9,118 nt of DNA from Candidatus Gastranaerophilales bacterium (GCA_947589525.1 CANQAW010000058.1:1-9118); one strand, 5' to 3'; shown: positions 1 through 6,415, counted from the stretch's first letter. Translations and numbers: made by a program. Notes: a model not told the origin generated them from the sequence alone.

Positions 1-1
1 T

Positions 2-805
2 ACGGCGCTGGCGGAAAGTGCAAGCTCACATCCCATTGCGTTAAGTATCATAAAAGCGTACGGCAAAAAAATTGATATTTCCCGCATTAAAGACATCCAA
101 GAAATCGCAGGCAACGGAATTAAAGCCAAAATTGACAATCTTGAAATTATTGCGGGCAATGAAAAATTAATGGAAAAATTTAATATTACTCCGATAAAAT
201 GCCATTCTGACGGAACAATAATTCATATTGCAATAAATAATGATTATATGGGACATATTGTAATATCGGACGTTATCAAACCTTTAGCTTTTTGTGCGAT
301 TGAAAATTTAAAAAATTTAGGAATTAAAAACATAATAATGCTTACGGGAGATTTAAAAAAATCTGCGGTTTCCGTAGCGCAAAAATTAAAAATTGATAAA
401 TTTTATGCAGAGCTTTTACCTGATGATAAACTTGAAAAAATTGAAGAAATTATAAATGACAAAAACATAACGGCATTTGCGGGAGACGGAATAAATGATG
501 CGCCCGTGTTAACACGGGCGGATGTTGGAATAGCAATGGGCGCAATGGGTTCTGATGCGGCAATAGAGGCTTGCGATGTTGTGCTGACGGACGATAATCT
601 TTTAAAAATTCCGAAAGCAATAAAAATTTCAAAGAAATGTATGGCAATAGTAAAGCAAAATATTATTTTTGCGCTTTGCACCAAATTGATTTGCTTGATT
701 TTGGGCGCAACGGGACTTGCAAACATGTGGCTTGCGGTTTTTGCGGATGTGGGCGTAATGATAATATGTATCTTAAACGCTTTCAGAGCTTTAATAAAAT
801 CATGA
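2..805 (+). CDS. P1B-type heavy-metal ATPase, Zn/Cd/Pb class (C-terminal part, 5' end outside window)
   Basis: The reading frame is open from base 2, so this is the last 267 residues of a larger ATPase; an internal ATG at 170 is not the start. The protein would pump divalent metal ions across the cytoplasmic membrane using ATP. Seen directly: the SxHP nucleotide-binding signature of metal ATPases (Ser-Ser-His-Pro-Ile-Ala, residues 8-13), then GNGIKA, MLTGD and the GDGINDAP hinge motif. Two membrane segments end the protein. The first has a Lys in the 'ALCTKLICL' context and the second has 'FADVG'. In the family, this Lys plus the Asp-x-Gly pair of the last segment mark the P1B-2 (ZntA/CadA) Zn2+/Cd2+/Pb2+ exporters, in contrast to copper pumps. 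The DKTG phosphorylation site and N-terminal metal-binding domain lie upstream of the window. It ends convergently with the heptose operon. Confidence 0.93.
   Translation, partial: TALAESASSHPIALSIIKAYGKKIDISRIKDIQEIAGNGIKAKIDNLEIIAGNEKLMEKFNITPIKCHSDGTIIHIAINNDYMGHIVISDVIKPLAFCAIENLKNLGIKNIIMLTGDLKKSAVSVAQKLKIDKFYAELLPDDKLEKIEEIINDKNITAFAGDGINDAPVLTRADVGIAMGAMGSDAAIEACDVVLTDDNLLKIPKAIKISKKCMAIVKQNIIFALCTKLICLILGATGLANMWLAVFADVGVMIICILNAFRALIKS
501..520. repeat. Perfect 20-bp palindrome inside the metal ATPase gene
   Basis: CGCCCGTGTT is followed at once by its exact reverse complement AACACGGGCG. As RNA it could form an 8-bp GC-rich stem with a UUAA loop. It encodes the residues just after the GDGINDAP motif. 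There is no T-run after it, so it is not an ordinary terminator. Confidence 0.8.
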
Positions 806-928
806 TAAAAGATTTTCAAAAGCTCGGTTAAAATCTTGGCAATGAGAAATATTTAAATCTTTATCCATAGCGTCAATTTTTTTGGTTCTGCAGTCTTTTT
901 TCCTATATAGTAAACAACCGTATAACAT
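800..928 (-). CDS. Possible small ORF, 42 residues, unknown
   Basis: Read on the minus strand, an ATG at 928 opens 42 codons to a TGA at 800-802, which abuts the TGA of the metal ATPase on the other strand. The peptide is charged and has four cysteines: two in the first 13 residues (Cys5, Cys13) among many Lys/Arg, and one in an 'ISHCQDF' stretch near the C-terminus, plus none in between that form a clear metal motif; my count of exact Cys should be treated as at least three. No good ribosome binding site precedes the ATG, and the frame stays open upstream back into the 3' end of the heptose gene. It lies within an imperfect inverted repeat, so the open frame may simply be a property of a repeated element. 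I do not recognise it. Confidence 0.22.
   Translation of the reverse strand: MLYGCLLYRKKDCRTKKIDAMDKDLNISHCQDFNRAFENLLS
809..837 (-). terminator. Weak hairpin, possible terminator of the heptose operon
   Basis: AAGATTTT (809-816) and AAAATCTT (830-837) are exact reverse complements around a 13-nt loop. Read on the minus strand the second arm runs into CTTTTATC, a short T-run; on the plus strand it is followed by GGCAATG. The stem is AT-only apart from one pair, and it sits 130 nt past the operon's last stop, so the call is weak. Confidence 0.22.
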
Positions 929-963
929 GTGAAGACAGAATTTGCCAAGCAAGAGCGATTTTA
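830..963. repeat. Imperfect inverted repeat filling the convergent spacer
   Basis: CTTGGCAA (835-842) pairs exactly with TTGCCAAG (942-949). AAAATC (830-835) pairs with GATTTT (958-963) after an 8-nt bulge on one side. The arms enclose about 100 bp of AT-rich sequence with no other recognised feature than the doubtful small ORF. This may be a structured 3' region or a miniature inverted-repeat element; one copy is not enough to decide. Confidence 0.4.
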
Positions 964-968
964 TTAAT

Positions 969-2024
969 TCAGCTAAAATTTATTTCCTTAAAATTCTTTA
1001 TTTTTATAACCTCAAAATTACATTCGGCATCGCCGAAAAGATAATTTTTTTCAATTCCCGCTTTAATACCTGCTTCGATATCACGAGGTTTGTCTCCGAG
1101 AGAAATTGAATTTTTAACGTCAATATTATGTTTTTTAATTGCCTTTAAAAACATGCCGGCTTCAGGTTTTCTGTCTTTGCTTTTTAAATAAGGACAATAG
1201 AAAATATCCGTTATAAAAACTCCTTTTTCTTCAAGCTTTAATTTCATAAAATTATTAAATCTTTCAACATCCGATAGTGTATAATAACCTCTTTCAACTC
1301 CCGATTGATTGGTTATTACAATAATCTTATAATCTCTTTTCTGCGCTTCGAGGCAAAGAGGGACAATCCCCTCGATTAATTCAAAATCGTCCGTTTTGTA
1401 TACATATCCTAAATCTTTGTTTATTATTCCGTCTCTATCCAAAAAAAGAGCTTTCGAGGGCTTATTTAACTCTTTTTCAATAATTTCGCATATCAAATGA
1501 CCCGCCGCAATATGCATTTCTTGGATATTATTTGTCGTATTTGAAGGCACATTTATTAAATAATCGGCAAGCTGAGAAAGCTTGCTTTCCTTTTTCCCCG
1601 TCAATGCAACCGTTTTCAAATTTAACTCTTTAGCTTTTTTAAAAGCACAAACTATATTTTCACTATTTCCGCTTGTTGATATACCGAAAAGAATATCGCC
1701 TTCTTTGGCAAGAGCTTCAACCTGTCTTTCAAAAATACATTCATAACCGAAATCATTTGCCAGTGCGGTTAAAATCGAGCTGTCGGTTGTAAGAGCAATC
1801 GCAGGATACGGGTTTCTGTTAAGTTTATATCTTCCGACCAATTCCGCACTTAAATGCTGGCTATCCGAAGCCGAACCGCCGTTTCCGCAAAAAATTATTT
1901 TATTTCCTCTTTTAATTGCTTCAATACACAAATAAGCAACATTTAAGATGTTTTGCGAATGTTCTTTCATTTGAATAAAATTATTCGAAATATTATCAAA
2001 AGCTTTTTCAATATCCTTAATCAT
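969..2024 (-). CDS. gmhA-gmhB: Fused sedoheptulose-7-phosphate isomerase / heptose-1,7-bisphosphate 7-phosphatase
   Basis: A 351-residue two-domain cytoplasmic enzyme carrying the first and third steps of ADP-heptose synthesis. Residues 1-190 are a GmhA-type SIS domain with GNGGSASDSQHL (47-58) and STSGNSENI (116-124). His57, Glu61, Gln168 and His176 fall at the spacing of the known GmhA metal ligands (61, 65, 172, 180 in characterised enzymes). Residues 190-351 are a GmhB-type HAD phosphatase: nucleophile Asp196 and Asp198 in FLDRDG, TNQSG at 239-243, Arg-Lys-Pro at 285-287, and GDKPRD with Asp311. The zinc loop usual in GmhB (CxH...CxC) is reduced to one Cys277. I chose the ATG at 2024, not the longer frame from 2078: it follows the upstream stop by 7 nt, has GGAG 13 nt upstream, and gives the normal GmhA N-terminus. 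It is the last gene of the operon. Confidence 0.93.
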   Translation of the reverse strand: MIKDIEKAFDNISNNFIQMKEHSQNILNVAYLCIEAIKRGNKIIFCGNGGSASDSQHLSAELVGRYKLNRNPYPAIALTTDSSILTALANDFGYECIFERQVEALAKEGDILFGISTSGNSENIVCAFKKAKELNLKTVALTGKKESKLSQLADYLINVPSNTTNNIQEMHIAAGHLICEIIEKELNKPSKALFLDRDGIINKDLGYVYKTDDFELIEGIVPLCLEAQKRDYKIIVITNQSGVERGYYTLSDVERFNNFMKLKLEEKGVFITDIFYCPYLKSKDRKPEAGMFLKAIKKHNIDVKNSISLGDKPRDIEAGIKAGIEKNYLFGDAECNFEVIKIKNFKEINFS

Positions 2025-2031
2025 TTTTTGT

Positions 2032-3162
2032 TTACAGCTCCATATCTTTAATATATTTATCCAGCAATTGCAAAGCATTTTTCTTCTTTTTTAACTTTTC
2101 AAGAAATTCAAAAATTTTCTTATCCGTTTCACATTCAAAATAACCATTCTTTCTTTGTTCGCTTTTAAACACTTCCCTGATTTCATCAGGATAAACACAA
2201 GCAGTACCGACTTTGCCCACTACAATTCCCGCACAAATGTTTGCAAGATACATTGCTTCAACAGGCTTTAAATTACTTACAAGACCCAGTGCAAAAGCTG
2301 AAATTGTGGTATCTCCCGCACCTGAAACATCAAAAACTTCTTTTGCAACGGTCGGCAGTTTTATGATTTTTTCGGGATTATTTGAACTTATATACAAAAT
2401 CCCGAATTCACTCATTGTTATAAGCAAATTGTTTACTTTGCAATCATTAAAAATCTTCTTTGCGCCGATTTTGATTTTTTCGTCAAAATCCTTATCCGAA
2501 TAAGAGAACTCAAGCCCCGTTGCTTCCTTAAATTCTTTCAAATTAGGCTTAATATAATCGGCATTTCTGTATTTTTTGTAATCATTACCTTTAGGGTCAA
2601 CCAAAACCGTTTTATTGTACTTTTTGCAAAGATTAATAATCATTTGAGTTGATTTGTGATTAAAAGTTCCCTTGTTGTAATCGGATAGAATTACTATATC
2701 GCAGTTTTTGACAACTTTATTTAAAATTCTCTCCATCCTCACAAGCACATCATCTATAACAGGAAGCTTGTTTTCTTCATCCAGCCTCAAAATGTGATTA
2801 TTGCCCGCTATAAATCTTGTTTTGGAAATTGAAGAATAATCTTTTAATTTTAATAATTTATAACTTGCGCTGCATTTCTTCAAAAGATTTGCAATTTTTA
2901 AACCGTTAGTATCTTTTCCGACTATACCCAAATAATATACCTTCGGACCTAAAGCCGAAATGTTTGCGACCGTATTGCCCGCACCTCCCAAGACTTCTCT
3001 GGTGTTTTTTAAATTCAAAACCGCAACCGGCGCTTCGGGGGAAATTCTGTTAACATTACCGTAAACATATCTGTCAAGCATAATATCGCCGAGACAAAGT
3101 ATTTTACAATTTTTTGCCTCGGATAAAATCTCTTCTATATCTATTCTCTCAGTATAAAGCAT
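2032..3162 (-). CDS. rfaE1: D-glycero-beta-D-manno-heptose-7-phosphate kinase (HldE N-terminal domain only)
   Basis: A 376-residue cytoplasmic PfkB/ribokinase-family sugar kinase that phosphorylates heptose-7-phosphate to the 1,7-bisphosphate, the step between the two activities of the next gene. Seen: GDIMLDRY (25-32), RISPEAPV (39-46, typical of HldE/RfaE), GGAGN (59-63), DPKG (189-192), KPNLKE (205-210) and the catalytic DVSGAGDT with Asp284. Bifunctional HldE continues with a nucleotidyltransferase domain (TNGCFD, HxGH). Here the protein stops after a Lys-rich helix (about 345-376) that resembles the linker before that domain, so the adenylyltransferase step must be encoded elsewhere. AGAGG at 3176-3180 overlaps the upstream gene's stop and lies 13 nt before the ATG. 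Confidence 0.92.
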   Translation of the reverse strand: MLYTERIDIEEILSEAKNCKILCLGDIMLDRYVYGNVNRISPEAPVAVLNLKNTREVLGGAGNTVANISALGPKVYYLGIVGKDTNGLKIANLLKKCSASYKLLKLKDYSSISKTRFIAGNNHILRLDEENKLPVIDDVLVRMERILNKVVKNCDIVILSDYNKGTFNHKSTQMIINLCKKYNKTVLVDPKGNDYKKYRNADYIKPNLKEFKEATGLEFSYSDKDFDEKIKIGAKKIFNDCKVNNLLITMSEFGILYISSNNPEKIIKLPTVAKEVFDVSGAGDTTISAFALGLVSNLKPVEAMYLANICAGIVVGKVGTACVYPDEIREVFKSEQRKNGYFECETDKKIFEFLEKLKKKKNALQLLDKYIKDMEL

Positions 3163-3178
3163 AATCGTCGTTTAACCT

Positions 3179-3805
3179 CTAAGAAGCTTTTTGAATTTGC
3201 CGACAATTTTTGTAAAAGCATATATACCCCCCCCCCCTTCGGATGCGGGTTATTTTTGAAGATTGTTTTTGCAGAACAAAAACAATTTGAGCCATAGCTT
3301 CTTTTCTTGTTTGGTCTATATTTTGACCGACAAGAGAATAATCATAAAAATCATCTTGGAGTTCAATTTTTAACACTTTGCAATTCGGTAAAATTTTAAT
3401 TAAGTCGCCGATATTAATTGATTTCGGAGACCAGCTTTTTGATTTTGAAATTGTGAAAGTGTATTTATGGTCTTTATTAAAAATTGAAGGCCAGTTTCCC
3501 TGCTCGTAAAGGTCTTCATCGGGAACGACAGTATATAAATATCCTCCTTCCTCAACAAGCTCCCACCATTGCAAAAGCGCTTTTTTGGGATTTTTCATAT
3601 GTTCAAGACAATGCGCCGAAAAAACGTAGTGAAATTTATCTTTTACATATTTTGTTATTTTATCGGCATCACCGTCGCATTTATCAAATCTTCGCACGGT
3701 ATCATTTACGGGGTCATCTCCGCAGCCTATGTCTATACCTTTATTTATAAAAATTTTTTCTTCAAGTTTGCCGAATTTTTTTCTGGTTTTGGAAGCTTCT
3801 TTCAT
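3179..3805 (-). CDS. SAM-dependent methyltransferase of the surface-glycan locus, with a poly-G tract near its end
   Basis: A 208-residue class I methyltransferase. Motif I is GIDIGCGDD (23-31). An acidic CDGDAD (43-48) follows, then FSAHCLEHM (62-70) and the 'VEEGGYLYTVVPDE' strand region (84-97). The sequence DEDLYEQGNWPSIFN (96-110) and the run from SWSPKSIN to EAMAQIVFVLQK (125-180) resemble, from memory, a family found in Campylobacter-type polysaccharide loci; the substrate is unknown, probably a sugar or lipid-linked glycan. The recognisable family domain ends near residue 180. The last 28 residues are an irregular tail in which an 11-base G tract encodes part of Arg190 and Gly191-193. 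One-base changes would replace the final 15 residues. The ATG at 3805 has AAAGG 6 nt upstream (3812-3816). It is the third gene of the operon. Confidence 0.87.
   Translation of the reverse strand: MKEASKTRKKFGKLEEKIFINKGIDIGCGDDPVNDTVRRFDKCDGDADKITKYVKDKFHYVFSAHCLEHMKNPKKALLQWWELVEEGGYLYTVVPDEDLYEQGNWPSIFNKDHKYTFTISKSKSWSPKSINIGDLIKILPNCKVLKIELQDDFYDYSLVGQNIDQTRKEAMAQIVFVLQKQSSKITRIRRGGGYICFYKNCRQIQKAS
3227..3237 (-). repeat. Poly-G tract, 11 bases (coding strand of the methyltransferase)
   Basis: Eleven consecutive C on the plus strand, G on the coding strand, preceded by CCGAA and followed by TATATATG. In the present length the frame continues 15 residues to the TAG at 3179. With 10 G it ends in 17 other residues at a TAA (3172-3174). 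With 12 G it runs 28 residues into the start of the kinase gene (TAG at 3141-3143). Such homopolymers are hypermutable by slipped-strand mispairing. Confidence 0.93.
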
Positions 3806-3822
3806 TTTACACCTTTCATTTT

Positions 3823-4680
3823 CTACGCAGCTGATTTAATTTTTCTTCTATACCCCCCCCCCGACGGGATTTGAGGATTTTTAACATTGTTGGACAATAA
3901 ATAATCTTCGTATCTTTTTTTGTCCCAATTTATATCTTTTTTAACAATACGTGCGGGATTTCCCGCAATTACCGCATTTTCTTGCTCAAATATACCGCAT
4001 ACAACACTTCCCCAGCCTACAATCGAATTGTCGCTTATTTTAGTATTTTTGCAGATTTTTACATCTTTGCAAATCCAAACATGGTTTCCTATTGTTATAA
4101 ATTTTCCGCAATTTATGGCATTACCTTTTTTATCAACAACGGTGTGCGAATCTGAGCACCAAATGTCTATGCCCCAAGAAAAGAGACAATCTCTGCCTAT
4201 TGAAACAATACTGTTATCTTCAAAAGTTTGAATATTTGCTCCGTTTATTGCGCTGTTGCATCCTATGGAAATAATATTATTTTGAACCTTTCTCTCTCCG
4301 ATATTTCCGATAAAAATTGAAGAAGCTCCGATTTTACAACCTTTTTCAAGTATTATGGCGGAGTTGTTTGAATTCATTTTTATGTAAATACCGCCTGAAA
4401 ATTCCCGTAAAGTTATGGTATTATTATCTCCGAAAATAACAATGCTTGTGTTTTTAAAATCAATATTTTCACTGTTTTCAATTTTTATTAAATTATTTTT
4501 TCCGCAAACGACAGCTTTAAAACCTCTCAACGGAGAGAACAATTTAAGAAATCTTTTTTTGCCGTCTGCTTTATAAACGCAAATTTGATTGGTGTTATTT
4601 TTACTTTTATAAAACCATTTAAGGCGGGGAAAGCTTTCAAAGGTCAAATGATATAATAATCTAGCCAACAGATACTTCAT
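3823..4680 (-). CDS. Left-handed beta-helix (hexapeptide-repeat) O-acyltransferase, with a poly-G tract near its end
   Basis: A 285-residue member of the hexapeptide-repeat acyltransferases (WcaF/maltose acetyltransferase-like), which usually transfer acetyl from acetyl-CoA to a sugar hydroxyl. Irregular repeats with Ile/Val every sixth residue run from about 60 to 245. SDSHTVVD (176-183) holds the likely catalytic His179; ITIGNHVWIC (195-204) and AVIAGNPARIVKK (236-248) are the usual closing elements. The exact acceptor and acyl group cannot be read from sequence. After residue 262 the chain is a poorly structured tail, in which ten G encode the end of Ser273 and Gly274-276, followed by Tyr and a basic end. 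The ATG at 4680 has AAGGG 7 nt upstream (4688-4692) and overlaps the preceding gene by 20 bases, which suggests translational coupling. Confidence 0.87.
   Translation of the reverse strand: MKYLLARLLYHLTFESFPRLKWFYKSKNNTNQICVYKADGKKRFLKLFSPLRGFKAVVCGKNNLIKIENSENIDFKNTSIVIFGDNNTITLREFSGGIYIKMNSNNSAIILEKGCKIGASSIFIGNIGERKVQNNIISIGCNSAINGANIQTFEDNSIVSIGRDCLFSWGIDIWCSDSHTVVDKKGNAINCGKFITIGNHVWICKDVKICKNTKISDNSIVGWGSVVCGIFEQENAVIAGNPARIVKKDINWDKKRYEDYLLSNNVKNPQIPSGGGYRRKIKSAA
3853..3862 (-). repeat. Poly-G tract, 10 bases (coding strand of the acyltransferase)
   Basis: Ten consecutive C on the plus strand, G on the coding strand, preceded by CCGTC and followed by TATAGAAG. The present length leads to the TAG at 3823. 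Nine G would give the tail IEEKLNQLRRK and a TGA at 3816-3818, inside the ribosome binding region of the methyltransferase gene. Eleven G would stop at once (Val, then TAG). Confidence 0.93.
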
Positions 4681-6271
4681 CTTTTTGCCCTTCCGATATT
4701 TTAGAATTTAAAATTGTTTCAACAATTACCCCGTCGTTTTTAAGCACTCTTTTCATTTCCTTAAAAGCATATTTTTCAAATTCAACATTTTTCTTATTGT
4801 AAAAAACAATGTCGGCACTGCTGCAATCAAGGGCAATATTATAAATATTTGAAAACTCGGCTTCAAAACCTGACTTTTTAACATCTGCCAAGCTTCCGTA
4901 ATTTAAGTATTCGTCAAATATTGTTATTTTATTTGATTTATCCAAAGTTTGCGCAAAATATTTAAATTCTTTATCCAAAAAAACGATTTTTTTATTTTTA
5001 ACTTCGGGTAATTTTTTAAATTCGTCAATTGAAATAACTCTTACTTGTTTTTTGAAATTTAATAAGGCTTTATCAATAAAAGGAGTAATTTTTTCAAATA
5101 CAAAATCCGGTTTTAATTCCGCCATGCATACAGGTTTGTCATATCCTGCAATGCACTTTGTCTGCCATTCGGAAGAAATCCACTCGCACCAGTGAGGGCA
5201 GGCATTTGACTTTAAGTTTATATTCTCATCATATCCTTTAAGCTTCATTGATGTTTGAGCAAAAAATACACAAGATATTTCATTGAGTGCATGTCTCAAA
5301 TGAACCATTCCGCATTCGCCGTCTATATGCAAAAGTGCATGTTTTAAAATATATTTTACTTCGGAAATATCCGTTTTACCGCACAGGTCAATATCAATTC
5401 CGTTTATTCTTTCGCTTCTTTGCGTTCCTATTTGAACCGTTTTGATATAGGGATATTTTTCTTTAATTTTATTTATCAGCTCGCAATAATATTCCATAAA
5501 CCATAATCTTGTATTGTTTTTATTGCTCATTACGGAATCGACGTTTCTTGAAATTGTTATATAAATTTCATTTTCTACAATATCTTTAAGCTCTTGCCTT
5601 TGATTGGGATTATAGGACATATAGCTTTTTGTGTCCGCTTTTATATCCAGTAAACGCTCGACATCAATTTGCTGTATTGATTTTTTGTTTAATATTTCAT
5701 CTCTTAATATAACTTTTGCAATTGAACCGTATTCAAGCATTGTTGAATTTTGTTCTTCGTATAGAATATATGTTTGCACTATTTTGGATAAAAACGGGGA
5801 TTTTTCCAAAACTTCTTTATTAAAATAAGTAATTCTCGGAATTATACCCAAACCTATTGCCAAATCATAGTTTTGAGCTTCTTTGTCGTATCTGTTGGTA
5901 TCAAAAAAACCTTTAACAAAACTCCACTCTTCAAAGAGTTGTTTTGATATTTTAGGGTCGCGATGAACATACAAATATATATCGGCATCAACATCAAGCA
6001 TTTTAACAAATTCTTTTACATACACACTATGCACAAGAACATCGCCTATACCCCCGCCCAAGCCAAAAGCTATAGACAATTTATCCGAACTTTTTTTATT
6101 TTTTGCAAAATTAAATATTTCAAAAAACAATCTTAAAAAAAGCCAGTATATTATTTTCACAATTATATACGAATTATTATCATATTTATTAAAATAACTT
6201 CTTAATCTCACATTTAAATCTTCTTTTAAAATTCGTCTTTTTATAAGTTTTATTGTTTTTGAAATATTCAT
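4661..6271 (-). CDS. GT9-like (heptosyltransferase-type) glycosyltransferase with extra C-terminal domain
   Basis: A 536-residue protein, first gene of the operon. Residues 64-104 hold a 'SIAFGLGGGIGDVLVHS' loop and a following strand, as at the N-terminus of GT9 ADP-heptose transferases. Residues 236-340 match the GT9 C-terminal half: ITISRN, then 'IDLCGKTDISEVKYIL', then 'HIDGECGMVHLRHAL', where the nucleotide-sugar site normally reads D-x-G-x-x-H. Four cysteines (358, 362, 373, 382) follow, perhaps a metal knuckle. Residues 425-520 look like the later strands of a class I methyltransferase ('SSADIVFYN', 'AFKEMKRVLKNDGVIVE') but lack a GxGxG motif. A hydrophobic amphipathic stretch at 36-55 may bind membrane. 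I use the ATG at 6271 because AAAGGGG (6280-6286) sits 8 nt upstream and a promoter lies just before. The open frame extends to 6433, but that part has no start signal. Donor inferred to be ADP-heptose from context only. Confidence 0.83.
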   Translation of the reverse strand: MNISKTIKLIKRRILKEDLNVRLRSYFNKYDNNSYIIVKIIYWLFLRLFFEIFNFAKNKKSSDKLSIAFGLGGGIGDVLVHSVYVKEFVKMLDVDADIYLYVHRDPKISKQLFEEWSFVKGFFDTNRYDKEAQNYDLAIGLGIIPRITYFNKEVLEKSPFLSKIVQTYILYEEQNSTMLEYGSIAKVILRDEILNKKSIQQIDVERLLDIKADTKSYMSYNPNQRQELKDIVENEIYITISRNVDSVMSNKNNTRLWFMEYYCELINKIKEKYPYIKTVQIGTQRSERINGIDIDLCGKTDISEVKYILKHALLHIDGECGMVHLRHALNEISCVFFAQTSMKLKGYDENINLKSNACPHWCEWISSEWQTKCIAGYDKPVCMAELKPDFVFEKITPFIDKALLNFKKQVRVISIDEFKKLPEVKNKKIVFLDKEFKYFAQTLDKSNKITIFDEYLNYGSLADVKKSGFEAEFSNIYNIALDCSSADIVFYNKKNVEFEKYAFKEMKRVLKNDGVIVETILNSKISEGQKDEVSVG

Positions 6272-6304
6272 GGATATTACCCCTTTTTGTGAGAATATAA
6301 GAAT

Positions 6305-6332
6305 ATTATACATAGTTAACCCGCTAAAACAA
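6305..6332 (-). promoter_or_regulatory. Sigma70-type promoter of the five-gene glycan operon
   Basis: On the minus strand TTGTTT (6327-6332) and a consensus TATAAT (6305-6310) are 16 bp apart. Transcription would begin near 6298 and leave a leader of about 27 nt that contains the AAAGGGG ribosome binding site of the glycosyltransferase gene. Confidence 0.68.
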
Positions 6333-6333
6333 T

Positions 6334-6350
6334 ATTTGCCTTTGGCAAAT
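6334..6350. promoter_or_regulatory. Perfect inverted repeat ATTTGCC-TTT-GGCAAAT between divergent promoters
   Basis: Seven-base arms (6334-6340, 6344-6350) around TTT. It lies one base upstream of the operon's -35 and overlaps a possible -35 of the rightward gene, so it is placed like an operator for a dimeric regulator. On the plus strand it is followed by six T, so it also resembles a short intrinsic terminator, although no plus-strand gene precedes it. Confidence 0.5.
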
Positions 6351-6370
6351 TTTTTATTCAGCCGTTTTAT
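6342..6370 (+). promoter_or_regulatory. Possible promoter of the rightward gene at 6416
   Basis: TTGGCA (6342-6347) and TTTTAT (6365-6370) are 17 bp apart; the alternating TATATATA that follows (to 6377) offers other -10 choices. The -35 lies within the inverted repeat, which would let one regulator control both directions. Weak by sequence alone. Confidence 0.3.
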
Positions 6371-6415
6371 ATATATAGAAATATATTTTAGAAGTAGATT
6401 AACAAAGGAAACACA

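Noticed and set aside
403..819. Minus-strand frame of 138 codons opposite the metal ATPase
   Set aside because: It is antisense to a clearly conserved ATPase frame, has no start signal, and its residue make-up follows from the codon pattern of the other strand.
2025..2078. Upstream ATG of the GmhA-GmhB frame
   Set aside because: It would overlap the end of the kinase gene with a Cys/Trp-rich leader unlike any GmhA; the ATG at 2024 fits the family.
3227..3862. Poly-G tracts as plain sequencing errors
   Set aside because: Homopolymer length may be miscounted by a base, but two long tracts in adjacent glycan genes with matching flanks are not produced by miscalls; only the exact length is uncertain.
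3484..3874. Plus-strand frames opposite the methyltransferase
   Set aside because: They are shadows of a well-supported methyltransferase gene and have no start signals.
6334..6356. Intrinsic terminator on the plus strand
   Set aside because: Hairpin plus T-run is present, but no plus-strand gene precedes it; its position by two promoters makes an operator more likely.
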